Source: Lachnospiraceae bacterium (GTDB taxonomy: Bacteria > Bacillota > Clostridia > Lachnospirales > Lachnospiraceae). Taken from it: a stretch of DNA of 64,000 nt. How positions within the stretch are numbered: the stretch's first letter is position 1; every line of letters begins with the position of its first letter. Under the pieces are notes generated by a model that had not been told where the DNA came from, made no database searches, and saw only the letters and a list, made by a program, of their open reading frames with translations. The stretch is from the NCBI GenBank assembly GCA_910576125.1, contig CAJTHM010000016.1, forward strand, positions 62,001 through 126,000. The letters are read 5' to 3'. Positions 19,028 through 27,344 of the stretch are shown piece by piece. Both the position numbers and the translations under genes were made by a program.

Positions 19028-21802
19028 TTATTGTGTTTCGGCATTTTCCATAGGTGGAAGCGTAACCTCATCCTCTGATATCAGCTTCCAGTTGTTTACA
19101 TCCCGCATATCATCATGTATCGAATACCATGCGGATGGATGGAATGTATTGCCGTTGTTCTCCTCTATACTCCAGTCTTTCGATGAAATGACATACTGAT
19201 CGTGGGCGCTCTTTTCAGAAGAGTCTATCTCCTTCCCTGTAAAAGGATTTACCGGATTCTCGATGATTCCCTCCATGGCCAGCGTTGGGACATCCCCATT
19301 TGTCATAAACTCTTCCGATATCGAAAACTCCCTGCCGTCAAAGTCCTTGACCAGCAGCAGCGGATAAAAGGAGACGATATCTCTTTCTCCAAGCCGTGCC
19401 TCGTCTCCGTCAAACAGAACACTTCTTCCATGATCCGCCACCAGAATGATTCTTGTGTTATCATAGACATCATTCTCACGCATATAGTCAAACCATTTTC
19501 CCAATTGAATCATGGCAGCCATATTTGTCTGATAATACATCGCATGTACGCCTGTCGTCATCGGCAGCGTCTGTCCGTTTACTGTATACCTGTCCTGATG
19601 CTCGCGCTCATATTCCGTATTATCCACTGTTATGGCAGGTAAATACTCCGGTTCCTGTAACATCATAGGGTCATGGGTCAATCCATTCACCATCATTAAG
19701 AAGGTATCTATATCATCGTCTACAACATCGGTAATTTCCGGATATGCAGATAACTCATTATAGCATTCCATGAAAGCCTCCCGCAGCCCGTAAGAGGTAT
19801 ACATACCATCGGTTGTCTGTTGTAAATAAACGGTCTTCTGCGCATCTTCCTCCTGATTATATCTGCCGTAATCATATATGGTTTCCTGGAGACAAAGCGG
19901 AGCCGTCTTCATAATCCCATAACAGAAAAAGTTTCTCTTGTCATCCTGTATCCATAGGTCTTTTATGGAATCATCCTGAAATTTCCCGCTCAGAACATAG
20001 TGCTCTATTTCAGGATAATCATCATAAATCGAAAAATCCGGAATCCACTGATAACCTGCATAAGGCGGATCGCAGACCATCACCTGATAGTCGTTTTGAT
20101 CGAACAGCACCGGCATTACTTTCAATGCTTCATTCTGCTTTTCGGCCAATGGCTCTTCATCTCTTTTATTCATCTCTACCGGAGTATATTCATATCCTCC
20201 AAAAAGAGCCGGCGAACCAAAATTCGTATGTGCGCCAAACGACACAGTGTTGGCATAGTAGGTGAAGCCTTCAAACTGTTCCTTCAGTTCCGGTTTTTCT
20301 TCAAACAGATATGGAATGTATTCACCTATCGCCTGGTCCAACATGAGCACTATGACATTTTTCCCTGTTTTGCTCAATGTAAATCTGGGGATTGCCCTAT
20401 AGTTATCCAAATCCCTGCTTTTTAAACTGCTCACCGCATCATGGATTCCAGCCACATTGACAGACACCATGCAGATAAGAGACAAAACTCCTATGACCAG
20501 CACTTCCGAAACCAGCTTTTCTCTGTAACGGTATACTGCGTAAAATACCAGTATCACCGCAATGACTGCCAGCGCGTTCCATAACTGGCTTTCCCCCCTG
20601 AATCCTAACTGATTTTCATATTGCAGGCTTCTCGTGAGCAGCCCCAGATCTTTGCCAAAGAACATATAGTTCACTGTAAATACACCCGAAAGAATCCACA
20701 CAGCCCTGTCAAAATATACTCTCACGGAAGGTTTCGCAAGAAAATAGAACACGCCTGCCCAGATTACAAATATCCCGAACGCAAAGCAAAAGGAACTGAC
20801 AATGAACCATGACGGATGATAGAAATTCGTGATAACCACGAACTCCAGCGGTGAAGTTTTAATGACGGAAGACGGAATCAGAGCTCCCGTTAAAATAGAC
20901 AAAAATACTCCCCCCGCGAAAAAAAGAGTTCTATTTCCCGTTTTCAGCGCCTCCCTGCGCTTTACCCTGCTTTTTACGATTCCGAAAATGAGGGGCATCT
21001 GTAATAATATGGCACATGCCGTAAAAAATGCCACTTTCCGAAAAGTTGGGGTCGGATACAGGAAAAGTCCATAGATTTCCATCAGAAAACCACTGACTGA
21101 AAAGACCGCGTTCAATATTTTCCGTGGATTTTTCAGCTTGTAGAAACAGGTCTTCACCAGCGAGAACACATTATTCAGCGTCCAGTAAAAGACCAGTCCC
21201 GCCGGAGAGGCATATAAAAACACCAGAAAAAACAGCGCCATGGCATAGAGCTGTATCTTTGACTTTAACGGGCTTCCTTTTGTGAAAATGACACAGGATA
21301 CCAGATTTACAATCGTCATGATAATCGGCAGGAGATTCACAGAGATTCCCGCGAGCTGCAGCATTCCGTCCGGCTTGCCAAGATCTGCGATCGGCCCAAA
21401 AGAAACACCTTTCAATAGCAAAAGACCGGAGAGGAACCGGTACGCCGCAATAAAGAAAGGAATCTGTAAAAACAGGGAAACCGCACTTCGCAGGACATAG
21501 ACAGGCCTGTAATGATTCTGCCTGTAATAGGTCTGCAGCATCATTATCCGTTCATCGCCGCTGAACGTCTTTTTGATGTGCTCCACACCTCTTTGCAGCT
21601 TTTTTTCTATGAGGCGCTCTTCTTCCTGTATGGCATCAGCACGCATATACAATGGAAGTACAAGAAAATTCATAAAAAGGCTCAGCACAATAATCGATAA
21701 CCCCGGGTTATCGATTATTTTATAGGCCAGCATATAAATAATCTCAAAAATGAGCTCAAGCGATTTCAGCAATACTGTATCTAAAATTTCCACAAAAGAC
21801 AT
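19028..21802 (-). CDS. YidC/Oxa1-like membrane domain fused to LtaS-like sulfatase/phosphotransferase domain
   Basis: This 924-residue protein combines two families not normally joined. Residues about 1-225 read as YidC/Oxa1: a first membrane helix ending LPLYMRADAIQ, a long charged coiled hairpin (55-95), QIPFFIAAYRFLSG, LLPIIMTIVNLVSCVIF and the closing YASPAGLVFYWTLNNVFSLVK. Residues about 230-450 hold further membrane segments. From about 480 an alkaline-phosphatase-superfamily domain follows: NVIVLMLDQ (D489, candidate metal ligand), HTNFGSPALFGG (T526/S530, candidate nucleophile), and ILVADHGRS (D790/H791, second metal site). It overlaps no neighbour, starts two bases after the glycerophosphotransferase-like gene stop behind AAAGGGGGC, and ends the operon. 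By analogy with LtaS it may act on polyol-phosphate or phosphocholine substrates outside the membrane; that is inference. Confidence 0.8.
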   Translation of the reverse strand: MSFVEILDTVLLKSLELIFEIIYMLAYKIIDNPGLSIIVLSLFMNFLVLPLYMRADAIQEEERLIEKKLQRGVEHIKKTFSGDERIMMLQTYYRQNHYRPVYVLRSAVSLFLQIPFFIAAYRFLSGLLLLKGVSFGPIADLGKPDGMLQLAGISVNLLPIIMTIVNLVSCVIFTKGSPLKSKIQLYAMALFFLVFLYASPAGLVFYWTLNNVFSLVKTCFYKLKNPRKILNAVFSVSGFLMEIYGLFLYPTPTFRKVAFFTACAILLQMPLIFGIVKSRVKRREALKTGNRTLFFAGGVFLSILTGALIPSSVIKTSPLEFVVITNFYHPSWFIVSSFCFAFGIFVIWAGVFYFLAKPSVRVYFDRAVWILSGVFTVNYMFFGKDLGLLTRSLQYENQLGFRGESQLWNALAVIAVILVFYAVYRYREKLVSEVLVIGVLSLICMVSVNVAGIHDAVSSLKSRDLDNYRAIPRFTLSKTGKNVIVLMLDQAIGEYIPYLFEEKPELKEQFEGFTYYANTVSFGAHTNFGSPALFGGYEYTPVEMNKRDEEPLAEKQNEALKVMPVLFDQNDYQVMVCDPPYAGYQWIPDFSIYDDYPEIEHYVLSGKFQDDSIKDLWIQDDKRNFFCYGIMKTAPLCLQETIYDYGRYNQEEDAQKTVYLQQTTDGMYTSYGLREAFMECYNELSAYPEITDVVDDDIDTFLMMVNGLTHDPMMLQEPEYLPAITVDNTEYEREHQDRYTVNGQTLPMTTGVHAMYYQTNMAAMIQLGKWFDYMRENDVYDNTRIILVADHGRSVLFDGDEARLGERDIVSFYPLLLVKDFDGREFSISEEFMTNGDVPTLAMEGIIENPVNPFTGKEIDSSEKSAHDQYVISSKDWSIEENNGNTFHPSAWYSIHDDMRDVNNWKLISEDEVTLPPMENAETQ

Positions 21803-21803
21803 G

Positions 21804-23051
21804 TCAAGCCCCCTTTTTATCCTGTGTCAGCTCATCATACTTATTCAGCAGATATTCCACCGCGCGCTCTGTCCCTTCTCCCTTGTGCTCCCAGGTTTCC
21901 TCTCTGGCTTCTCTGCGTCCCTGCGCATACTTCGGATCCTGAATGCATTCATCGATCATTGCCTTTAAAGTATCCAGATTTTCCATTGTCAGCTTCTGGC
22001 CGATGCGGGGCAGAGCCGTAAATGTCCAGTACGGCGTTTCCAGCCACCATGCGTCATAAGGGCTGTTGTCAAACTCCGTATCCGCGTAAATGACAGGCTT
22101 GTCATATACAAGGGCAAAATCAAAAATAATGCCGGAAAAATCGGATATTAAAATATCGGCACGTTTCAAAACCTCAAAGTTATCATTGTCCCGATTCCAC
22201 TCTAGCTGGTCTGATGCAGGATATTCCTGCATAATCTTCTCGATTGTCTCTTTTTCGGAAGTAAAGGACTGCGGATGCGGGCGGACGATAATATGATATC
22301 CTGTTTTTATAAGCACTTCTATTATCTTTCCTTCATATTTTTGAAAGATTGAACTCTTTCCCCAGGACGGCGCCAGCAGGACGACATGTCCCTCTTTCCC
22401 CTCTTTCCGCTCTGCCGCCTGCAGTCTCTTGGCCATTTCATCCATATAGGGAATCCCTATCTTTATCAGGTCTTTTTGGGGAAGCCCCCTGATTTTTTCA
22501 AGGTCTCTTACTTCCTGCACCTGATACTCCCCTGAAAGCATCACAGCATCAAAATAATCCACGCCAAACATCCTGTATCCCGAGATATCATTTGCCGCAT
22601 GCTGCATGTGCACATAATACTGTACGTTTTTGGAGCGTTTCCACTGGTAAACATCCAGTCCCGGCGTCGTTGAAAGGACAATTCCGGCATTCAGAAAATT
22701 CATCCTTGCAAACGCTCTGTTATTTTTGCCGATAAACTCTCCTTTTATATGTTCATAGGGATTCTGAAGCGCGGGATCGTCGGGGGATGCCGTCATATAG
22801 ACCATGTCGACCCCCCTTCTGTCAAATTCCCGGCAGATTGGCTCAAATACGCTCCAATACCTCTTATCGTCCGAAAAAATAACGAACGGCAGTTTATCAG
22901 TATTTGTCTCTACCTTCTTACCTCCGCTCAGCAGAAAGCGCAGCTTTACGGCCCAGTTTTTCAGCAGATAGCTCAATGTCCCGATAACGCCGATCAGGAT
23001 TGCAAAAAGCATGCTTCCCGTCCCTGGATCGATATACAACAATATAATCAT
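21804..23051 (-). CDS. CDP-glycerol glycerophosphotransferase-like protein (TagF/TagB family)
   Basis: The 415-residue protein has an N-terminal hydrophobic segment that starts IILLYIDPGTGSMLFAI, seen on many polysaccharide-locus proteins, followed by the Glyphos_transf domain. Diagnostic pieces are VLLAPSWGKSSIF, IIVRPHPQSF and DILISDFSGIIFDFALVYDKP, which correspond to the CDP-alcohol donor site of TagB/TagF enzymes. These transfer glycerol phosphate or related alditol phosphates to teichoic acid precursors at the cytoplasmic face. ATG 23051 follows GGGGGAAGGG; the frame extends to 23123 without support. It lies 82 bases after the BCCT gene and immediately before the YidC-sulfatase gene. 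The actual acceptor and whether the donor is CDP-glycerol or CDP-choline cannot be told. Confidence 0.82.
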   Translation of the reverse strand: MIILLYIDPGTGSMLFAILIGVIGTLSYLLKNWAVKLRFLLSGGKKVETNTDKLPFVIFSDDKRYWSVFEPICREFDRRGVDMVYMTASPDDPALQNPYEHIKGEFIGKNNRAFARMNFLNAGIVLSTTPGLDVYQWKRSKNVQYYVHMQHAANDISGYRMFGVDYFDAVMLSGEYQVQEVRDLEKIRGLPQKDLIKIGIPYMDEMAKRLQAAERKEGKEGHVVLLAPSWGKSSIFQKYEGKIIEVLIKTGYHIIVRPHPQSFTSEKETIEKIMQEYPASDQLEWNRDNDNFEVLKRADILISDFSGIIFDFALVYDKPVIYADTEFDNSPYDAWWLETPYWTFTALPRIGQKLTMENLDTLKAMIDECIQDPKYAQGRREAREETWEHKGEGTERAVEYLLNKYDELTQDKKGA

Positions 23052-23133
23052 TTTCTTTGTCCCTTCCCCCTGCTTTTCCGTACTGCAATTACATATTTTA
23101 CAACTATCCCGCCAAAACCGCAATTATTTTATT

Positions 23134-24657
23134 TTACCCGACATATTTTTTCAGATCTTTCATAAAGCTCAGCACAATCAACACGATGACCATTCCTATC
23201 GGGAATGCCGCTATAATGCTGACTGACTGCAGATTGTTCATGGAACTGTCCGAAAAGACCAGCGCAATCGGCAGCAGAATCAGCAGGATACACCACATCA
23301 GTTTTATCAGTTTGTGGGGCTCCTCGCTCTCCCCAAGTTTATGATAACTGTAACAGGAGCCTATCAGAGCAATGGAGTCGAAGGATGTGGCATAGAACGC
23401 TATCATGGTGATCAGCATCAGTACCAGTACGAATGATGCACAGGGCAGTGTGCGAATCATCTCTATAATAATATCATAGAGATCTCCGTCCCGCCCATAT
23501 ATTGTAAGAAAATCCGCGCCTCCCAATACCTGTTTCCCTAGAGAATAATTTCCCAGCACAATAAAACTGATAATCGTGGAACCTGTCCCGAACAGATAAC
23601 CGCCGAAAATGACCTGGCGTATAGTCCTTCCCTTTGAAATGCTCCCGATGAAAAACGGAGCCGCCACACACCATACCATCCAATATGCCCAGTAAAAAAT
23701 CGTCCAGTTCTGCGGAAATTCTGTCGTTCGCGCAGGATCCGTAAACGTTGCCAGTTCAAGAAAATTCTGCAGCATTCTTCCCAGCGCGGAAAATCCCGTT
23801 TCTATAATATATCTTGTTTCTCCCCCGAACAGCAATACAAAGAGAACCAGTCCGTAAAACAGATAAATACACGACTTCGCCAGGAAGCTGATTCCTCCAA
23901 TGCCATGCAGCAACGCATAGGTATAGACCAGGCAGGTTATGAGCAGAATAACGATTGTAACTGCCCTGCGGCTCAGGTCCACGTGGAAAAGCTCATTTAT
24001 TATGCCTGCCATAAGCGGAGTCGCCAGCGAAAACGTTGTTGCGGTACCCGCCAGAAGCGCAAAAACCGCCAGCAGATCGATAACACGTCCTAAAATGCCA
24101 TCTGTCCGTCTGCCAAGAATCGGCCTGCAGGCCTCCGAATATTTCTGACGCCCCCTTTTCCGCACATGAAGCATAAAACCGAACGCTGCGGCCAATACCA
24201 GATAAAAGCCCCATGGAATGAAACTCCAGTGAAACAAAGGATACACGCTCGCCCAGTCCTGAATGCTTCCGCGCTGCGCGATATACGGATCGGATGCGTA
24301 CAAAATCCATTCCGAAAAGGAATAGAATAAGATATCTGCCGCCAGGCCAGCCGTGAACATCATGGAGCCCCATGCGAAAAAGGAAAGTTTGGGTTTTTCT
24401 CCTTTGTCCCCGAGCACCACATTTCCATAGCGCGAAGCCGCGATAAATAAGGAAAACAAAAATACGCCTAATCCCACTGCCAGATAATAAGTCCCCAATA
24501 CGTCTCCAAGCATAAACCTTATCTGTCCCAGAATCTCATTCGACTGGTCTGGGGCGAAGAAGAAAAATACACAAAGTACAACAATGATGATAAACGGCAC
24601 CAGGGTTATCATCCAGTCCACTCGTTTACCTTCACTGCTTTTTTTCGCTTTACTCAT
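23134..24657 (-). CDS. BCCT-family transporter, probable choline/betaine uptake
   Basis: The 507-residue protein has about 12 membrane helices and the BCCT signature region WTIFYWAYWMVWCVAAPFFIGSIS, with tryptophan-rich substrate-site segments. BCCT carriers take up choline, glycine betaine or carnitine with sodium or protons. I chose ATG 24657, eight bases into the end of the upstream cytidylyltransferase gene and behind GGGGAAAAGGG; 24681 is an alternative. Placement between a LicC-like and a TagF-like gene argues that it supplies choline (or a similar amino alcohol) to the locus, in the role that LicB plays in Haemophilus and Streptococcus. Confidence 0.88.
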   Translation of the reverse strand: MSKAKKSSEGKRVDWMITLVPFIIIVVLCVFFFFAPDQSNEILGQIRFMLGDVLGTYYLAVGLGVFLFSLFIAASRYGNVVLGDKGEKPKLSFFAWGSMMFTAGLAADILFYSFSEWILYASDPYIAQRGSIQDWASVYPLFHWSFIPWGFYLVLAAAFGFMLHVRKRGRQKYSEACRPILGRRTDGILGRVIDLLAVFALLAGTATTFSLATPLMAGIINELFHVDLSRRAVTIVILLITCLVYTYALLHGIGGISFLAKSCIYLFYGLVLFVLLFGGETRYIIETGFSALGRMLQNFLELATFTDPARTTEFPQNWTIFYWAYWMVWCVAAPFFIGSISKGRTIRQVIFGGYLFGTGSTIISFIVLGNYSLGKQVLGGADFLTIYGRDGDLYDIIIEMIRTLPCASFVLVLMLITMIAFYATSFDSIALIGSCYSYHKLGESEEPHKLIKLMWCILLILLPIALVFSDSSMNNLQSVSIIAAFPIGMVIVLIVLSFMKDLKKYVG

Positions 24658-25375
24658 CCCTTTTCCCCACAAGCTTCTCATAATCCCGATCCAGCGCCGC
24701 CAGTTCTTCCAGATTATCTATTTCCACGACGTCCCCTTTTTCCATTTCATAAATCCCCAGCCGGTATTGTTCCGGATAGCAAAACAGCGCGATATCATCC
24801 CAGTAAATCTGCGTATTCTTCTTTTCTTCAAATTCTGTTTCGAGATGCTTCCTCAGCTTTTTCCCATCCTCTTCCGTCCATCTTGAAATGCTGTAAAGCT
24901 GCCAGCCCTCTGCTCCTCCGGTCCTGCTGCAGCGCTTCACGATTCCGTTCTCCACCGTAAGCAGCCATTCTTTCGTCTGCCGTGCAGTCCATGTACAATT
25001 ATATCCTGAACGCTCAAAAGATTTTGACATTACCTCTTTGTTGTATATCATCTGATCCGCATCCAATATGATAGAATCCCCTATATACTCCCTTGCCATG
25101 TACAGCGACGAAATATTATTGCATCTGTCATAATAAGGATTTTCAATCAGCACAATGCCGGGATATTCCTTCTCCAGGCAGGAAAATCTCTCTTTCATAT
25201 ATCCCACTACCACATATATTTCATATATTCCATTGGCATGCAATGCCCTGATGCTTGTATCGATCATCCTGCTGCCGTTTACTTTAATCAGCGGCTTCGG
25301 TGTCTCCAAAGTGAGCGGCTGCATCCTGTTTCCCATACCTGCCGCCATAATAATCGCATTTTTAACCTCAGACAT
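24650..25375 (-). CDS. licC: LicC-like nucleotidyltransferase (probable phosphocholine cytidylyltransferase)
   Basis: The 241-residue protein belongs to the NTP_transferase family. It shows the nucleotide-binding loop IIMAAGMGNRMQPLT, the lysine in PKPLIKV and a metal-binding aspartate in SIILDADQM. Together with YNCTWTARQTKEWLL and YWDDIALF these resemble LicC, which makes CDP-choline from CTP and phosphocholine. Its ATG lies inside the last codons of the kinase-fusion gene (eight-base overlap), and its own end overlaps the BCCT gene, so the three are translationally coupled. CDP-ethanolamine or another amino-alcohol product remains possible. Confidence 0.8.
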   Translation of the reverse strand: MSEVKNAIIMAAGMGNRMQPLTLETPKPLIKVNGSRMIDTSIRALHANGIYEIYVVVGYMKERFSCLEKEYPGIVLIENPYYDRCNNISSLYMAREYIGDSIILDADQMIYNKEVMSKSFERSGYNCTWTARQTKEWLLTVENGIVKRCSRTGGAEGWQLYSISRWTEEDGKKLRKHLETEFEEKKNTQIYWDDIALFCYPEQYRLGIYEMEKGDVVEIDNLEELAALDRDYEKLVGKRDE

Positions 25376-27146
25376 ATTCTGAACTCTCCATTTTTTCTAA
25401 CTCTTTCCGGGCGATTCGATAATACTCTTTTGCATAACGATATTGGTACAGAGAATATTCTCCGAATTCTTCGCCAAGCTTTCGCTTATATTCGCACCAA
25501 TTGCTCCAAAGCAGGCCGCAGACGGCAATATAGCAATAAATTTTGATTCGGGTCATATCATCGCATTTTCCCGAAAAGTACAGATCTATCAAATGGTCAA
25601 TCCGCCCTCTGTCATAGAGAGCATAGATGCAGAACATGGCAATATCCACATGCGGATCCTGCATACCCGCATACTCCCAGTCTATTATCCTGATGTCCTC
25701 TTTCCCGTTTTCATCCATGCAGAACAGAAAATTATCAGGCACTGCATCGATATGGGCAAGGACTTTCTTTTCCGTATATTTTTCTGTAAAGGGCCTTAAT
25801 GACAGAACATTTCTTTTCGTTTCGGTATAGTCTTTATAGGAAGAGATTGTTTTCCCCCAGAGACTTTCATAAAAATCAATCTGTTCCCAGATATTGAATT
25901 CATGTGCTGCCTCAAGTCCCAGCTCGTGAAATTCCCGCAGCTTTTTCATGCATTTTCCAATGTCGCTCTCACTGTGGGGATTACAGGCTCTTGCTTCCTC
26001 TATATATTCCGTGATTTTGTATCCGTTTTCCGGATTGATATAGATAATCCTGTCACAGATATCCAGATTTTTTATCTTCTCGTAAATATTCGCTTCTTCT
26101 GTGCGGTTGATCAAGTAATCCGTCCCTTCCCCCGGTATGCGCATGATATATCTGTTTCCCGCGCATTGAAAAGAAAAGGAACGATTCGTCATTCCCTTTT
26201 TCAGAACAGCCATATCTGTTATTTCCTGTTCGCTGACTCCAAGGGCTTCGGCAGCCGCGGAAATGGTATCAGATTTCAAATGTTCCGAAGAACTGTCATA
26301 TTCCCGAAGCTGCTCATATGTATTAATCTCCAGAATACCGGAGTTTTCCACGATTCTTGGATAGACCATCATACCTTCATTTTGATACAGCGCTTCTTCC
26401 CAATAAGAATTATCATATTTTCTGTATCTGCAGAATTCTTCGATACGCTTCCTGAGCTCTGCCGCATCTTTCTCCAAAATATAGCTTATGCCCACCATGG
26501 CGTTTCCCGGCTGCGCTGTCCGGGTCTTTACCAGTTCCATTTTCCGGTTTACCCGGACATCGCTTTCTTCTGTCAGAAAATCGCTGATCATGTACCACGA
26601 ATATAGTTCCTTGCGTCTGAACGGATTCTCCGCACACCACAGATCGGCCGGAAGAATATAAGAATTAGATATATATTTTAAGGCCATTTTTAAAGAATGC
26701 AGATTATTCTTGGCCGTATATTCCGAATTGACAATCAGTTTGACTCCAAATTCATCAATCAAATATTCAAAGCTTTCTTTCATGAACCCAACAACTACAT
26801 ATATGTCGTAAACCCCTGCTGCCTGAAGCTGCCTGATCAGCCGCTCTATCAAACACTCTCCCCTGACCTCCAGCAAAGCTTTTGGAATGTCCATGTTAAT
26901 CGGCACCATCCTCATTCCAAAACCTGCCGCAAGAATGATTGCATTTCGGGGAGAACGGTTTTTGAATACATTTTTTGCCGCTTCCGTAAAGCGTTTTTCT
27001 TCATCCAAATATCCTTTGTCCGTCAGATTTTTGATACAGCGGTTGACAAATCCTAATGAATAACCTGTTTGTTCTGACAAAAAACGTTGGCTTACATAGC
27101 TCTCAGCTGACAGCGCAAGCATGATATCCAGTTCCTGTTTGTTCAT
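25368..27146 (-). CDS. HTH-nucleotidyltransferase-choline kinase (LicA-like) fusion
   Basis: The 592-residue protein has three parts. Residues 1-62 form a winged helix-turn-helix (ALSAESYVSQRFLSEQTGYS, then LGFVNRCIKNL). Residues 66-290 are a sugar/choline-type nucleotidyltransferase with IILAAGFGMRMVPIN and PKALLEV. Residues 310-592 are a choline/ethanolamine kinase-type domain with HIDAVPDNFLF (H465, D467, N472; Brenner motif) and IRIIDWEYAG (D489; the metal-binding DxD region). The kinase would phosphorylate choline as LicA does. Together with the separate LicC this gives the operon two nucleotidyltransferases. The gene is first in its operon behind a TTGACA promoter. The HTH suggests autoregulation, but fused HTH-NTase proteins in surface-glycan loci are poorly characterised. 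Confidence 0.82.
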   Translation of the reverse strand: MNKQELDIMLALSAESYVSQRFLSEQTGYSLGFVNRCIKNLTDKGYLDEEKRFTEAAKNVFKNRSPRNAIILAAGFGMRMVPINMDIPKALLEVRGECLIERLIRQLQAAGVYDIYVVVGFMKESFEYLIDEFGVKLIVNSEYTAKNNLHSLKMALKYISNSYILPADLWCAENPFRRKELYSWYMISDFLTEESDVRVNRKMELVKTRTAQPGNAMVGISYILEKDAAELRKRIEEFCRYRKYDNSYWEEALYQNEGMMVYPRIVENSGILEINTYEQLREYDSSSEHLKSDTISAAAEALGVSEQEITDMAVLKKGMTNRSFSFQCAGNRYIMRIPGEGTDYLINRTEEANIYEKIKNLDICDRIIYINPENGYKITEYIEEARACNPHSESDIGKCMKKLREFHELGLEAAHEFNIWEQIDFYESLWGKTISSYKDYTETKRNVLSLRPFTEKYTEKKVLAHIDAVPDNFLFCMDENGKEDIRIIDWEYAGMQDPHVDIAMFCIYALYDRGRIDHLIDLYFSGKCDDMTRIKIYCYIAVCGLLWSNWCEYKRKLGEEFGEYSLYQYRYAKEYYRIARKELEKMESSEYV

Positions 27147-27185
27147 GTAATTTCTCCAATCACTTTTCGTGAACAGCCCCTTAAT

Positions 27186-27214
27186 AAACTACACCAATGA
27201 AGCATATTTGTCAA
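27186..27214 (-). promoter_or_regulatory. Promoter of the lic-like operon
   Basis: On the minus strand, TTGACA (27209-27214) and TAGTTT (27186-27191) are separated by exactly 17 bases, about 40 bases before the start of the kinase-fusion gene. The -35 is perfect and the -10 is weak, which would suit a regulated promoter; the fusion protein's own HTH is a candidate regulator. Confidence 0.6.
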
Positions 27215-27344
27215 GAAAAACCAACATGAACCCAGGCTGAACATATTTTTGCAGTCCCTGAAAATCCCCTGGAAAACCACGTACAAGCTTCTCCACAATG
27301 TTTATCGCAAATGCGTCCGGATGGTATCTTTGCCATCGTACCTC

